NCBI GenBank assembly: GCA_023150295.1
Contig: JAKLLE010000025.1
Coordinates: 1 to 46,691 of the forward strand
From: Giesbergeria sp.
Lineage (GTDB): Bacteria; Pseudomonadota; Gammaproteobacteria; Burkholderiales; Burkholderiaceae_C
Direction: 5' to 3'
Length of the DNA stretch: 46,691 nucleotides
The translations under genes were made by a program, and so were the position numbers. The notes beneath the pieces were generated by a model. The model was not told where the DNA came from, did no database searches, and was given only the letters and a program-made list of their open reading frames with translations. Position 1 is the stretch's first letter. Every line of letters begins with the position of its first letter. Below, piece after piece: positions 8,730 through 20,323 of this stretch.

Positions 8730-11609
8730 ATGAGCGATACGACATCCGTCTATCAAGCCTACCAAGGCAACACCTACCTCTTCGGCGGCAATGCGCCCTA
8801 TGTCGAAGAGATGTACGAAAACTATCTGGCCAATCCAGGCAGCGTGCCTGACACTTGGCGCGAGTACTTCGATGCGTTGCAGCATGTGCCTGCCGTCGAT
8901 GGCACGAATGCCCGTGACGTGCCCCACATGCCCGTCATCAATGCCTTTGCCGAGCGTGCCAAGGCCGGTGGCACCAAGGTGGTGGTGGCCAGCGAAGACG
9001 CTGAGATGGGCCGCAAGCGCACAGCCGTTCAACAGCTGATTGCCGCTTACCGCAACGTAGGCCAGCGCTGGGCCGATCTGGATCCCCTCAAGCGCACCGA
9101 GCGCCCCGCGATTCCCGAACTGGAGCCCTCTTTCTACGGCTTCAGCGATGCCGACCAGGAAACGGTGTTCGACACGGGCAACACCTTTTTTGGCAAAGAC
9201 AAGATGCCGCTGCGCGAGCTCATCAATGCGCTGCGCGAAACCTATTGCGGCACCCTGGGCGCCGAGTTCATGTACACCTCTGACCAGGCGGAAAAGCGCT
9301 GGTGGCAGCAAAAACTGGAGTCCATCCGCAGCAAGCCCCAATTCAGCGCCGAGAAGAAAAAGCAGATCCTCGATCGTCTGACTGCCGCAGAAGGCCTGGA
9401 GCGCTTCCTGCACACCAAGTACGTGGGTCAAAAGCGCTTCTCGCTCGAAGGTGGCGAGAGCTTCATCGCCGCCATGGACGAGCTGATCCAGCAGGCCGGC
9501 GCCAAGGGCGTGCAGGAAATCGTGATCGGCATGGCCCACCGTGGCCGCCTGAACGTGCTGGTCAACACCCTGGGCAAGATGCCTGCGGACCTGTTTGCCG
9601 AATTCGACCACACGGCCCCTGAAGACCTGCCAGCGGGTGATGTGAAGTACCACCAGGGCTTCAGCTCGGACGTTTCCACCCCTGGCGGCCCGGTGCACCT
9701 GAGCCTGGCGTTCAACCCCTCCCACCTGGAAATCGTCAACCCCGTGGTCGAAGGTTCGGCCCGTGCCCGCATGGACCGTCGCGGCGACACCCTGGGTGGG
9801 CAGGTGCTGCCTGTGCTGGTGCATGGCGACGCCGCTTTTGGCGGTCAGGGCGTCAACCAGGAAACCCTGTGCCTGGCGCAGACCCGTGGCTACACCACCG
9901 GCGGCACGGTGCACCTGATCATCAACAACCAGATCGGTTTCACCACTTCCGACCCGCGCGACATGCGTTCCAGCACCTTCTGTACTGACATCGTCAAGAT
10001 GGTCGAGTCCCCGGTGCTGCATGTCAATGGCGATGATCCTGAAGCTGTGGTGCTGGCTGCACAGCTGGCCCTGGAATACCGCATGGAGTTCCGCCAGGAC
10101 GTGGTGGTGGATATCACCTGCTTCCGCAAACTGGGGCACAACGAACAGGACACGCCTGCGCTGACCCAGCCGCTGATGTACAAGAAGATTGCGGCCCACC
10201 CCGGCACGCGCAAGCTCTATGGTGACAAGCTGGTCACGCAGGGCGTGCTGTCCGCCGAAGGCCCTGATGAAATGGTCAAGGCCTACCGCGCTGCCATGGA
10301 CGCAGGCAAGCACACGGTCGATCCGGTGCTGACCAACTTCAAGAGCAAGTACGCCGTGGACTGGAGCCCGTTCCTGGGCAAGAAGTGGACCGATACGGGC
10401 GATACCGCGATCCCCCTGACCGAATGGAAGCGCCTGGCCGAAAAGCTCACCACGCTGCCCGACACCGTGACCCCGCACCAGTTGGTGAAAAAGGTCTACG
10501 ACGACCGCGCAGCCATGGGCCGGGGAGAGATCCCCGTGGACTGGGGCATGGGTGAGCACATGGCCTTTGCTTCCCTGGTGGCCAGCGGCTACCCCGTGCG
10601 CCTGTCGGGCGAGGACTGCGGCCGTGGCACCTTCACGCACCGCCATGCGGTGATCCACGATCAGAAGCGCGAGAAGTGGGACACCGGCACCTACGTGCCC
10701 CTGCAGAACGTGGCCGACAACCAGGCACCGTTCGTCGTGATCGACTCCATCCTGTCCGAAGAGGCGGTGCTGGGCTTCGAATACGGCTATGCCTCCAACG
10801 ACCCCAACACGCTGGTGATCTGGGAAGCCCAGTTTGGCGACTTCGCCAACGGTGCGCAGGTGGTGATCGACCAGTTCATTGCCTCGGGCGAGGTCAAGTG
10901 GGGCCGCGTCAACGGCATCACGCTGATGCTGCCGCATGGCTACGAAGGCCAGGGCCCTGAGCACAGCTCGGCGCGTGTGGAGCGCTTCATGCAGTTGGCT
11001 GCCGATACCAACATGCAGATCGTGCAACCCACCACCGCCAGCCAGATCTTCCACGTGCTGCGCCGCCAAATGGTGCGCAACCTGCGCAAGCCCCTGGTCA
11101 TCTTCACGCCCAAGAGCCTGCTGCGCAACAAGGATGCGACCTCGCCGCTGTCCGAATTCACCAAGGGTGCTTTCCAGACCGTCATTCCCGAGACCAACGA
11201 GGACGTGAACAAGAAGGCTGACAAGGTCAAGCGCATCATTGCCTGCTCTGGCAAGGTGTACTACGACCTGGTGAAGAAGCGCACCGAAAAGGGTGCCGAC
11301 GACGTGGCCATCATCCGCGTGGAGCAGCTCTATCCCTTCCCGCACAAGGCATTCGCCGCCGAACTCAAGAAGTACGCGCACGCCACCGAGATCGTGTGGT
11401 GCCAGGATGAGCCACAGAACCAGGGTGCCTGGTTCTTCATCCAACACAACATTCACGAGAACATGCACGAAGGCCAGAAGCTCGGCTACGCCGGCCGTGC
11501 GGCCTCTGCGTCGCCTGCCGTGGGCTATTCGCACCTGCACCAGGAGCAGCAAAAGGCCCTGGTCGATGCCGCCTTCGCCAAGCTCAAGGGTTTTGTCCTG
11601 ACCAAGTAA
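8730..11609 (+). CDS. sucA: 2-oxoglutarate dehydrogenase E1 component
   Basis: E1 decarboxylates 2-oxoglutarate with thiamine diphosphate and passes the succinyl group to the E2 lipoyl arm in the TCA cycle. The 959-residue length is normal. The N-terminus ([17 protein letters not shown]) is the E1 assembly segment; [11 protein letters not shown] (about 266) and [15 protein letters not shown] mark the cofactor-binding core. The C-terminal part has the transketolase-like fold with [12 protein letters not shown]. Start ATG 8730 has a strong GGAGGT. sucB follows after 52 bp, so the two are very likely co-transcribed. Confidence 0.98.
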   Translation: MSDTTSVYQAYQGNTYLFGGNAPYVEEMYENYLANPGSVPDTWREYFDALQHVPAVDGTNARDVPHMPVINAFAERAKAGGTKVVVASEDAEMGRKRTAVQQLIAAYRNVGQRWADLDPLKRTERPAIPELEPSFYGFSDADQETVFDTGNTFFGKDKMPLRELINALRETYCGTLGAEFMYTSDQAEKRWWQQKLESIRSKPQFSAEKKKQILDRLTAAEGLERFLHTKYVGQKRFSLEGGESFIAAMDELIQQAGAKGVQEIVIGMAHRGRLNVLVNTLGKMPADLFAEFDHTAPEDLPAGDVKYHQGFSSDVSTPGGPVHLSLAFNPSHLEIVNPVVEGSARARMDRRGDTLGGQVLPVLVHGDAAFGGQGVNQETLCLAQTRGYTTGGTVHLIINNQIGFTTSDPRDMRSSTFCTDIVKMVESPVLHVNGDDPEAVVLAAQLALEYRMEFRQDVVVDITCFRKLGHNEQDTPALTQPLMYKKIAAHPGTRKLYGDKLVTQGVLSAEGPDEMVKAYRAAMDAGKHTVDPVLTNFKSKYAVDWSPFLGKKWTDTGDTAIPLTEWKRLAEKLTTLPDTVTPHQLVKKVYDDRAAMGRGEIPVDWGMGEHMAFASLVASGYPVRLSGEDCGRGTFTHRHAVIHDQKREKWDTGTYVPLQNVADNQAPFVVIDSILSEEAVLGFEYGYASNDPNTLVIWEAQFGDFANGAQVVIDQFIASGEVKWGRVNGITLMLPHGYEGQGPEHSSARVERFMQLAADTNMQIVQPTTASQIFHVLRRQMVRNLRKPLVIFTPKSLLRNKDATSPLSEFTKGAFQTVIPETNEDVNKKADKVKRIIACSGKVYYDLVKKRTEKGADDVAIIRVEQLYPFPHKAFAAELKKYAHATEIVWCQDEPQNQGAWFFIQHNIHENMHEGQKLGYAGRAASASPAVGYSHLHQEQQKALVDAAFAKLKGFVLTK

Positions 11610-11661
11610 GGCCGGAAACCCCCTCACTCAGAACAAAACACCTTTTCGGAAAGAAATCAAA

Positions 11662-12933
11662 ATGGCTATCGTAGAAGTCAAAGTTCCCCAGCTGTCCGAG
11701 TCCGTGGCCGAAGCCACGATGCTGACCTGGAAGAAGAAAGCCGGTGAGGCCGTTGCTGCCGATGAAATCCTGATCGAGATCGAGACCGACAAGGTCGTGC
11801 TCGAAGTGCCCGCGCCCGCTGCCGGTGTGCTGGCCGAGATCGTGGTGGGCGATGGTGGCACCGTCGTGGCCGAGCAGCTCATCGCCAAGATCGACACCGA
11901 GGGCAAGGCTGGCGCAGCCGCGCCTGCCGCCGCTGCGGCCGCCCCCGTGGCCGCTGCTGCAGCGCCTGCACCCGCCGCCGCTGCAGCAACGGGTGGTGCC
12001 AAGGGCGATGTGGCCATGCCGGCTGCTGCCAAGCTGCTGGCAGATAACAAGCTGTCCGTCGGCGATGTGGCTGGCACCGGCAAGGACGGCCGCGTGACCA
12101 AGGGCGACGTGCTGGCTGCCGTGGCGGGCAGTGCCAAGGCGGCTGCCCCGGTTGCGGCCAGTGTGATCCCCACCGGCGTGCCCACCAAGGCACTGCCCCA
12201 GGTGGCCGCCCCCGCCGCCCCCAGCCTGGGCGACCGCCCCGAGCAGCGCGTGCCCATGAGCCGCCTGCGTGCGCGCGTGGCCGAGCGTCTGCTGCAATCG
12301 CAATCCACCAACGCCATCCTGACCACGTTCAACGAAGTGAACATGGCCCCGGTGATGGAGATGCGCAAGAAGTTCCAGGACGCGTTCACCAAGGAACACG
12401 GCGTGAAGATCGGCTTCATGAGCTTCTTCGTCAAGGCTGCCGTGCACGCGCTGAAGAAGTTCCCCGTGCTCAACGCCTCGGTCGATGGCAACGACATCGT
12501 GTACCACGGCTATTTCGACATCGGTATCGCCGTGGGTTCGCCCCGTGGCCTGGTGGTGCCCATCCTGCGCAACGCGGACCAGATGAGCTTCGCCGATATC
12601 GAGAAGAAGATTGCCGAATTCGGCAAGAAGGCGGCTGAAGGCAAGCTGGGCATTGAAGAAATGACCGGCGGCACCTTCTCCATCTCCAACGGCGGCACGT
12701 TCGGCTCGATGATGTCTACCCCCATCATCAACCCGCCGCAGTCGGCCATTCTGGGCGTGCACGCCACCAAGGACCGCGCTGTGGTCGAGAACGGCCAGGT
12801 TGTGGTGCGCCCGATGAACTACTTGGCCATGTCCTATGACCACCGCATCATCGACGGCCGCGAAGCCGTGCTGGGCTTGGTCGCCATGAAGGACGCGCTG
12901 GAAGACCCGTCCCGCCTGTTGTTTGATATTTGA
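11662..12933 (+). CDS. sucB: Dihydrolipoyllysine succinyltransferase (E2 of OGDH)
   Basis: E2 carries the succinyl group on a lipoyl lysine and transfers it to CoA. The 423 residues divide into a lipoyl domain (1-77, lipoylated Lys44 in ETDKVVLE), an Ala/Pro linker (about 80-115), a peripheral-subunit-binding domain (about 118-155, with [16 protein letters not shown]), a second linker, and the catalytic domain with the active-site [12 protein letters not shown] near 395. The gene lies between sucA and lpdA; a composite palindromic repeat fills the 251-bp gap before lpdA. Confidence 0.98.
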   Translation: MAIVEVKVPQLSESVAEATMLTWKKKAGEAVAADEILIEIETDKVVLEVPAPAAGVLAEIVVGDGGTVVAEQLIAKIDTEGKAGAAAPAAAAAAPVAAAAAPAPAAAAATGGAKGDVAMPAAAKLLADNKLSVGDVAGTGKDGRVTKGDVLAAVAGSAKAAAPVAASVIPTGVPTKALPQVAAPAAPSLGDRPEQRVPMSRLRARVAERLLQSQSTNAILTTFNEVNMAPVMEMRKKFQDAFTKEHGVKIGFMSFFVKAAVHALKKFPVLNASVDGNDIVYHGYFDIGIAVGSPRGLVVPILRNADQMSFADIEKKIAEFGKKAAEGKLGIEEMTGGTFSISNGGTFGSMMSTPIINPPQSAILGVHATKDRAVVENGQVVVRPMNYLAMSYDHRIIDGREAVLGLVAMKDALEDPSRLLFDI

Positions 12934-12963
12934 GATGCAACCCCCTGAGTCGCTTCGCGCCTT

Positions 12964-13040
12964 CCCCCTTCTCTCGAATTGCTGTGCAATTCGGGAAGGG
13001 GGACACCGCCAGCGCGGCGGGGCGGCCCTTGCGCGGCGGT
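12964..13040. repeat. Composite palindromic repeat between sucB and lpdA
   Basis: The first hairpin pairs CCCCCTTC with GAAGGGGG and, inside it, CGAATTGC with GCAATTCG (12964-13002). The second pairs ACCGCC-A-GCGC with GCGC-GGCGGT (13005-13040). Such two-hairpin GC-rich units resemble dispersed intergenic repeats of Comamonadaceae, recalled and not searched. It may stabilise the sucAB message or partly terminate before lpdA. Nothing else is seen in the 12934-13184 gap. Confidence 0.65.
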
Positions 13041-13184
13041 CACTGGTATGGCCGCGCGCGTCTCAAAGGCCGATGGGGGGTGCGCATAGCGCCCTTTGAT
13101 ATGCATTGCATTGACCCACATGTGCGGCTGGCTTGTGCCACGTCCGTCGGTGGGTCTTTCTCCAACTGAACGAACGAGATAACC

Positions 13185-14642
<1,458 letters not shown>

Positions 14643-14650
14643 TTTGAGGT

Positions 14651-14702
14651 AAAAATGGCTGCTAGCGTCCGTAAATAGGGCGCTAGCAGCTATTGTTTTT
14701 AT
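14651..14702. repeat. Palindromic repeat copy a / bidirectional terminator after lpdA
   Basis: GCTGCTAGCG (14658-14667) and CGCTAGCAGC (14681-14690) form a perfect 10-bp stem flanked by AAAAATG and TATTGTTTTT. It is one of five copies in this window of an AT-flanked palindrome with AGCGC-type arms. Its place right after lpdA and its T-rich 3' flank suit a terminator. Confidence 0.75.
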
Positions 14703-14707
14703 AGCAT

Positions 14708-15817
14708 ATGAGCCAGTTTACCAGCGTCAAGGCCGCCTACCAGGCCGAATTGGAGGCCAAGGGTTTCAAAAGCGACCCGGCGCAACTGCGTGCCGTGGAG
14801 GCGCTGGACCGCTGCGCGCGCGAATGGGCCGCCTACAAGACGCAGCGCTCCAACGCGCTCAAGAAGCTCATCAACCGGCCTGACATTCCGCGTGGCGTGT
14901 ACATGTATGGCGGGGTGGGGCGCGGCAAGAGCTTCCTGATGGACTGTTTCTTCAACGCCGTGCCGCTCAAGCGCAAGGTGCGCCTGCATTTCCATGAATT
15001 CATGCGCGAGGTGCACCGCGAGCTGGCGGCGCTGCAGGGCACGCAGAACCCGCTGGATGTGCTGGGTCAGCGCATCGCCAAGCGCTACAAGCTCATCTGC
15101 TTCGACGAATTCCATGTGGCTGACATCACCGACGCCATGATTCTGCACCGCCTGTTGGCGGCGCTGTTCGAGAACGGCGTGGGCTTTGTCACCACGTCCA
15201 ATTTCGAGCCCGACGGCCTGTACCCCAACGGCCTGCACCGCGACCGCGTCCTGCCCGCCATTGCACTCCTCAAGCAGAAGCTTGAAGTCATCAACGTGGA
15301 CAACGGCACCGACTACCGGCGCCGCACGCTGGAACAGGTCAAGCTCTACCACACCCCTCTGGGCCCTGAGGCCGACGCCGCAATGAACGCGGCCTTCGAC
15401 CAGCTGGCCGAGGTGCGTGACGAAGACCCGATGCTGCACATCGAGGCGCGCGAGATCCAGGCCCGGCGCAAGGCCGGTGGCGTGGTCTGGTTCGATTTCA
15501 AAACGCTGTGCGGCGGCCCGCGCTCGCAGAACGACTACCTGGAGATCGCCACGCAGTTTCATGCCGTGCTGCTCTCTGATGTGCCCTACATGCCCGTGAG
15601 CATGGCCTCGCCCGCGCGGCGCTTCACCTGGCTAGTGGACGTGCTTTACGACCGCCGCGTCAAGCTGATCCTGTCGGCGGCTGTGGCGCCCGAGCAGCTC
15701 TATACCGAAGGCCCGCTGGCCCATGAGTTTCCGCGCACGGTCTCGCGGCTCAACGAGATGCAGTCCAAGGAATTTCTGGCCTTGGAGCGCCGCGTGGTGG
15801 ACACGGGGCTGACATGA
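14708..15817 (+). CDS. zapE: Cell division ATPase ZapE (AFG1-like)
   Basis: ZapE is an AAA-type ATPase that acts at the constricting division ring and is related to mitochondrial AFG1. The 369 residues contain Walker A GGVGRGKSFLMD (about 68-79), Walker B ICFDEFHVADITDAM and the sensor region TTSNFEPDGLYPNGL, all typical. Start ATG 14708 gives the normal N-terminus. The gene follows lpdA as in many betaproteobacteria and overlaps the next gene by 4 bp (ATGA), so they are translationally coupled. Confidence 0.95.
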   Translation: MSQFTSVKAAYQAELEAKGFKSDPAQLRAVEALDRCAREWAAYKTQRSNALKKLINRPDIPRGVYMYGGVGRGKSFLMDCFFNAVPLKRKVRLHFHEFMREVHRELAALQGTQNPLDVLGQRIAKRYKLICFDEFHVADITDAMILHRLLAALFENGVGFVTTSNFEPDGLYPNGLHRDRVLPAIALLKQKLEVINVDNGTDYRRRTLEQVKLYHTPLGPEADAAMNAAFDQLAEVRDEDPMLHIEAREIQARRKAGGVVWFDFKTLCGGPRSQNDYLEIATQFHAVLLSDVPYMPVSMASPARRFTWLVDVLYDRRVKLILSAAVAPEQLYTEGPLAHEFPRTVSRLNEMQSKEFLALERRVVDTGLT

Positions 15818-16434
15818 GCAAGCCGGGTTGGCTGGTCTGCGGCCTGGCCTTGCTCGCGCCCTGGGCCACCGTGGGTGCCCAGAACCTGGGTGACAGCGCC
15901 CAGGCTGAGCGCGAGCGCATCGCCCGTGAGCGAAGCACGGTACTGCAGCAGCAGGCGCAAGAAGAGGCGCAGTGCCAGCAACGCTTTGCCATTGAAGACT
16001 GCCTGCGCGCCGTGCGCCGCAGCGCCCGCGAGCGCCTGACCCGCCTGCGCCAACAGGAGGAGCGCCTGGACGAGGCCCAGCGCCAGGAGCGTGCCCAGCG
16101 CCGCCTGCAGGCCAGCGAACAACGCCTGCGGGAGCGCGCCTCCCAAGTGCCTGTACCTGCCGCAAGCGAGGCCCCAGCCAGGCAGCCCAAGGCGGCCCCA
16201 GCCCCGGCGCTGAACCCGCAGGTCCACGCACAAAGGCAGCGGCAGGCGCAGGCCGAGAAAGCACAGCGCAGCGCCGCACTGAAGGACGAGGCGGCCACAA
16301 ACCGCCAGGAACGGTTGGAAAAAGAGGAGACCGCGCGCCGCCGCAAGGCCCAGCGCGACGCCCGCACGGCCGAGGAAGCGGCCCGCGGACGCGCCCCGGC
16401 TGCGGCTTTGCCAGCGGCGTCAGTGCCGCAGTGA
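15814..16434 (+). CDS. Exported Arg/Glu/Gln-rich coiled-coil protein, unknown function
   Basis: I do not recognise a defined family. The 206-residue chain begins with a likely signal peptide (hydrophobic residues 6-18, cleavage near VGAQ). Long charged helices follow (about 27-112 and 138-190), rich in Arg, Glu and Gln, separated by an Ala/Pro linker. Two cysteines (CQQRF and CLRAV, about ten residues apart) lie in the first helix and could form a disulfide in the periplasm. It overlaps zapE by 4 bp and probably shares its transcript. It converges on the PP2C gene. Confidence 0.75.
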   Translation: MSKPGWLVCGLALLAPWATVGAQNLGDSAQAERERIARERSTVLQQQAQEEAQCQQRFAIEDCLRAVRRSARERLTRLRQQEERLDEAQRQERAQRRLQASEQRLRERASQVPVPAASEAPARQPKAAPAPALNPQVHAQRQRQAQAEKAQRSAALKDEAATNRQERLEKEETARRRKAQRDARTAEEAARGRAPAAALPAASVPQ

Positions 16435-16456
16435 GCCGCCGCGGGCAGCTATCGGT

Positions 16457-17269
16457 TCAGACGGCTGCAGGGGGTTTGAAGAACGGTGTGGGTGCGAGCG
16501 GTTTCTTCTCTTCCACCAGCGCCTCGATCTTGACGATGGCCAGCGAGAGGTTGTCCCCGGTGCCGCGTGCGCGGATGCGGGCCTTCTCGATCAGGAATTC
16601 GGTCGCCTCGCGCGGCGTCAGCGATTCCACCACCGACGCCAGTTCGGTGGGCGAGAAGTAGTGCCATACCCCGTCGCTGCAGGCCAGCAACACGTCGCCC
16701 GGCATCAACTGGTGGATCATGTGCGTGGTCATGGGCGGGTCGCTCTCGGTGCCCAGGCAGCCCACCAGAATGTTCGAGTGCGGGTGGGTATTGGCCTCGG
16801 CCTCGGTGATTTCGCCCCGATCCACCAGCGCCTGCACATAGGAGTGGTCGCTGGTGCGGTGCATCATGCGACCGTTCTGGAAATGGTAGATGCGCGAGTC
16901 GCCCGCGTGGATCCAATGGCAGTCGCCACGCGGGTTGATGAGGAACGCAACGATGGTGCTGTGGGGTTCTTGCTCTGCCGTGATGGCCGTGAGCCGGATC
17001 ACGATGTGCGACTCCTGCACCAGGTTCTTGAGCATGGCCTGCGCATCGTCGGTTTCGGGCGAATAGCGCTCGAACAACTGGCGGGCCGTCAACATCACCT
17101 GGTCAGAAGCCTTGCGCCCGCCACTGCGGCCCCCCATGCCGTCGGCCAGCACGGCCAGCACGCAGCCGTTGTAGCGCGGATGCGACAGCAAGGCCACCTG
17201 GTCTTGCTGGTATTCACGGTCACCCTTGTGGATGCCGGTAGAGGCACTGAGGCGAATCGGTCTGGACAT
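16457..17269 (-). CDS. PP2C-type serine/threonine protein phosphatase
   Basis: This metal-dependent phosphatase dephosphorylates Ser/Thr residues. The 270 residues hold the PP2C motifs in order: GDREYQQDQ, LADGMGG, HAGDSRIYHF, ACSDGVW and GTGDNLS, which supply the metal-binding aspartates. It has no membrane or sensing domain, so it is cytoplasmic. No partner kinase is encoded in the window. Start ATG 17269 is chosen over a longer frame (to 17320) because family similarity begins here. It is transcribed divergently from the helicase gene; a GATAAT -10-like hexamer for it lies at 17329-17334 on the minus strand. Confidence 0.92.
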   Translation of the reverse strand: MSRPIRLSASTGIHKGDREYQQDQVALLSHPRYNGCVLAVLADGMGGRSGGRKASDQVMLTARQLFERYSPETDDAQAMLKNLVQESHIVIRLTAITAEQEPHSTIVAFLINPRGDCHWIHAGDSRIYHFQNGRMMHRTSDHSYVQALVDRGEITEAEANTHPHSNILVGCLGTESDPPMTTHMIHQLMPGDVLLACSDGVWHYFSPTELASVVESLTPREATEFLIEKARIRARGTGDNLSLAIVKIEALVEEKKPLAPTPFFKPPAAV

Positions 17270-17373
17270 TGCGTGGATTGTGGCGTCTGGCGGCCTGCGG
17301 AGCCCAGGGTTGGGACACAAGCTCGCTTATTATCGAATGCGCTGTGGCTTTTTTGCCATGGTACTGCGATTCT

Positions 17374-19410
17374 GTGTCCACACCTCATCCCAGCCCCCCT
17401 GGTTCCCTGCAAGAAGCGGTGCAACGCTGCTTTGCCGATGGCAGCCCCTTGGCGCAGGCCTTTGCAGGTTTTCGCCAGCGCCCTGGGCAGACGGCCATGG
17501 CACTGGCCGTGGCGGATACGGTGGAGCAGGGTGGGGCGCTGGTGGTCGAGGCAGGCACGGGCGTCGGCAAAACCTATGCCTACCTGGTGCCTGCGCTGCT
17601 CAGTGGGGAGCGGGTGCTCGTCTCCACGGCCACCAAGGCCTTGCAGGACCAGTTGTTCAACCGCGACCTGCCCCGGCTGGCGCAGGCCTTGGGCCTGCCG
17701 GTGCGCTCGGCCTTGCTCAAGGGCCGTTCCAGCTACCTGTGCCTGCACCGCCTGGAGCAAAGCCGCCAGGACAGCGCTGCCTGCGATGCCAGCGTGGCGC
17801 AGGCGCTGGCGCGGGTGGAGACCTGGGCCCAGGCCACCCGCAGTGGTGACTTGGCCGAGCTGCCGGGCCTGGACGAGCGCTCGGCCATCCTCCCCTGGGT
17901 GAGCTCCACGCGCGACAACTGCCTGGGCGGCCACTGCCCGCAGTTCCGGCGTTGCCATGTGTTCCAGGCACGGCGCGAGGCCATGGCAGCCGATGTGGTG
18001 GTGGTCAACCACCATTTGTTCTTTGCCGATCAGGCCCTGCGCGAGACCGGTATGGCCGAGCTGCTGCCCGAGGTGCGCGTGGTGGTGTTCGACGAGGCCC
18101 ACCAGATCAAGGAAACCGGGGTGCAGTTTCTGGGACAGTCGCTGGGCAGTGCCCAGGTGATGGATCTGGCACGCGACCTGCGCGGCGCAGGCTTGCAACG
18201 CGCCCGTGGCATGGCCGATTGGCAGGGCTTGCACCACGACCTGGAGCAGTTGGCGCGCCGCTTGCGCCTGGCATGCGGCGTGCATCCCGTGGGCACACGG
18301 CTGACCTGGACTGACGCCGCGCCACAGGGCGCAGACGCTGCCGAATGGTTCGATGCGCTGGAGGGCTTGGACAAGGTGTGCGCCCAGGCCTGTGAATCTT
18401 TGGCCGCCGTCCAGGAAATGGCGCCCGATTTTGTCCGCCTGCATGAGCGCACCCAGGCCCTGCGCGAACTGGCGCAACGCTTTGCCACGCCCGGCCTGGC
18501 CGAGGGCGTGCGCTGGGTCGAAGTGGGCCTTCAGGCCCGGCTGGTCGAGGCCCCGCTGGACCTGGCCCCAGTGGTACAGGGCTGGATGCAGCCACACGCT
18601 GCTGAACAGGCGCTACCGCCCAGGGCCTGGATCTTCACCTCGGCCACGCTGGGAACGGACGATGCGCTGAGCTGGTTCACCGAGCCCCTGGGGCTGGCCC
18701 AGGCGCGCATCCTGCGCTTGCCCAGTCCGTTTGACCTGCAGCGCCAGGCTGCGCTTTACGTGCCACGCAGCCTGCCCCCACCTACCGACGCTGCCCACAG
18801 CGCTGCCCTGGGGGCGTGGGTGGCCCCGGTGGCCGCACGCCTGCAAGGCCGCACGCTGGTGCTCACCACCAGCCTTCGGGCCTTGCGTGTGCTGGGCGAC
18901 GTGTTGCGTGCCCGCGTGCCCGAGTTACAGGTTTTGGTGCAGGGCGAGGGCACGCGGCATGGCCTGATGGAGCGCTTTCGCCAGGGCAGCAGCCTGGGGG
19001 CGCCGGGCTGCGTGTTGGTGGCCTCGGTGTCGTTCTGGGAAGGGGTGGATGTACCCGGTGATGCGCTGCAGCTCGTGGTCATCGACAAGCTGCCGTTTCC
19101 GGTGCCGACAGACCCCCTGGTGCAGGCGCATGCGCAGCGCTTGCAACAGGCGGGCCGTAGCCCGTTCCGCGACCACGCCTTGCCTGAAGCCGCGGTGGCG
19201 CTCAAGCAGGGCGCGGGGCGCCTGATCCGGCACGAGACCGACGAGGGGATTCTGGTGGTGGCCGACACGCGCCTGCTGGATCGAGGCTACGGCAAGCGCC
19301 TTTTGGCAGCCCTGCCGCCCCTGCGCAAGCTGGGCTCAGAAGAGGAATTTCACGAGGCGCTGCAGGCGCTGGTCACCAGAGCTTCCACCACGGGTCGCTC
19401 TTGCCCTTGA
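17374..19410 (+). CDS. dinG: DinG/YoaA-type Fe-S ATP-dependent DNA helicase
   Basis: An XPD/DinG superfamily 2 helicase with 5'-3' polarity, thought to resolve R-loops, flaps and other replication obstacles. The 678 residues show Walker A EAGTGVGKT (about 59) and the four cysteines of a 4Fe-4S cluster (SYLC near 121, then NCLGGHC and RRC near 183-195). The DEAH box is VVFDEAH, and the C-terminal motor has SFWEGVDVPG and the QGAGRLIR motif VI. The GTG at 17374 is taken as start because it gives the usual N-terminus; an in-frame start at 17269 would overlap the divergent PP2C start. The 3' end overlaps bamD by 38 bp in convergent orientation. Confidence 0.9.
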   Translation: MSTPHPSPPGSLQEAVQRCFADGSPLAQAFAGFRQRPGQTAMALAVADTVEQGGALVVEAGTGVGKTYAYLVPALLSGERVLVSTATKALQDQLFNRDLPRLAQALGLPVRSALLKGRSSYLCLHRLEQSRQDSAACDASVAQALARVETWAQATRSGDLAELPGLDERSAILPWVSSTRDNCLGGHCPQFRRCHVFQARREAMAADVVVVNHHLFFADQALRETGMAELLPEVRVVVFDEAHQIKETGVQFLGQSLGSAQVMDLARDLRGAGLQRARGMADWQGLHHDLEQLARRLRLACGVHPVGTRLTWTDAAPQGADAAEWFDALEGLDKVCAQACESLAAVQEMAPDFVRLHERTQALRELAQRFATPGLAEGVRWVEVGLQARLVEAPLDLAPVVQGWMQPHAAEQALPPRAWIFTSATLGTDDALSWFTEPLGLAQARILRLPSPFDLQRQAALYVPRSLPPPTDAAHSAALGAWVAPVAARLQGRTLVLTTSLRALRVLGDVLRARVPELQVLVQGEGTRHGLMERFRQGSSLGAPGCVLVASVSFWEGVDVPGDALQLVVIDKLPFPVPTDPLVQAHAQRLQQAGRSPFRDHALPEAAVALKQGAGRLIRHETDEGILVVADTRLLDRGYGKRLLAALPPLRKLGSEEEFHEALQALVTRASTTGRSCP

Positions 19411-20203
19411 ACCCTTGGGCCATGAAGCTGCTGTTGGGGTAGTTCTTGTTCAGCACGCGGCGTGCGTCGTCGCGCAATTGGGCCATGCCCAGTGCGTCGT
19501 AGGACAGCACCAGGATGTACAGCGCCTCTTCGTGCGCGGGCACGGCCTCGTAGTCGCTCAACGCCGTTTGTGCGCGTCCAATGGCCGCCACATAGGCGCC
19601 GCGCTGGAAGTAGTAGCGCGCCACATGCACCTCGTACTGTGCCAGCGAGTTGATGATGTAAGTCATGCGCAGGCGGGCGTCCTGCGCATAGCGCGAATCT
19701 GGGAAGCGCGCCACCAGTTCGCGGAAAGACTCGTAGGAGTCCTTGGCAGCCTTCTGGTCGCGCTCCGACAGATCCTGACGCGACACCCAGGAGAACATGC
19801 CCAGGTTGTCGTTGAAGTTGACCAGACCCTTGAGGTACAGCGCGTAGTCAATGGCCGGGCTGGCTGGGTGCAGCTTCATGAAGCGCTCCAGCGTGGCAAT
19901 GGCCTGTGCCTTTCCGTTGGCTTTGTATTGCGCGTAGGCCTTGTCGAGTTGTGCCTGCTGCGCCAGGGGCGTGCCAGCGGCGCGGCCTTCGAGTTTTTCC
20001 AGCAGTGGCACGGCGGCGTCGTAGCCGCCGCTGTTGAGCTCATCGCGTGCCTCGGCGTAGATGCGGTCGGTCGTCCAGCCTGCGGTTTTGTCTTCGGGGC
20101 TGCTGGAGCACCCGGTCACCAGCAGGCTGGCGACCAGCAGGGCCGAAACGATGGGAAAAGGGGCTCGCAACATGGCAGGCAGCTTTCTGGCGGGAAGAGG
20201 CAT
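19373..20203 (-). CDS. bamD: Outer-membrane assembly lipoprotein BamD
   Basis: BamD is the essential lipoprotein of the BAM complex that inserts beta-barrel proteins into the outer membrane. The 276-residue chain has a lipoprotein signal ending in the lipobox LLVTGC, followed by SSS. TPR-like repeats follow, with YAEARDELNSGGYDAAVPLLEKL and FPDSRYAQDAR as clear family blocks. Length is normal. ATG 20203 is chosen; ATG 20173 would also give a full signal peptide, and the frame is open upstream. A TACAAT -10-like hexamer lies at 20254-20259 on the minus strand. Its 3' end runs 38 bp into the convergent helicase gene. Confidence 0.93.
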   Translation of the reverse strand: MPLPARKLPAMLRAPFPIVSALLVASLLVTGCSSSPEDKTAGWTTDRIYAEARDELNSGGYDAAVPLLEKLEGRAAGTPLAQQAQLDKAYAQYKANGKAQAIATLERFMKLHPASPAIDYALYLKGLVNFNDNLGMFSWVSRQDLSERDQKAAKDSYESFRELVARFPDSRYAQDARLRMTYIINSLAQYEVHVARYYFQRGAYVAAIGRAQTALSDYEAVPAHEEALYILVLSYDALGMAQLRDDARRVLNKNYPNSSFMAQGFKGKSDPWWKLW

Positions 20204-20323
20204 GGGTACGGCGGCGCCCACAGGCACCGGCAGGGCTGATTTGCAGCCAGGGGATTGTAGCGATGGCGGGGTAGGCCGCCCGGTCTGCAGGAAATGGCGG
20301 CGGGGGCTTTCTACAATGCGGCC

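Noticed and set aside
8685-11627. Open frame of 980 codons antisense to sucA
   Set aside because: It mirrors sucA codon structure and shows no family motif; it is a by-product of high GC content.
17310-17333. TTGGGA ... TATTAT as a promoter for the helicase gene
   Set aside because: The spacer is only 12 bp, too short for a sigma-70 promoter; the same A/T-rich spot reads GATAAT on the minus strand and better suits the PP2C gene.
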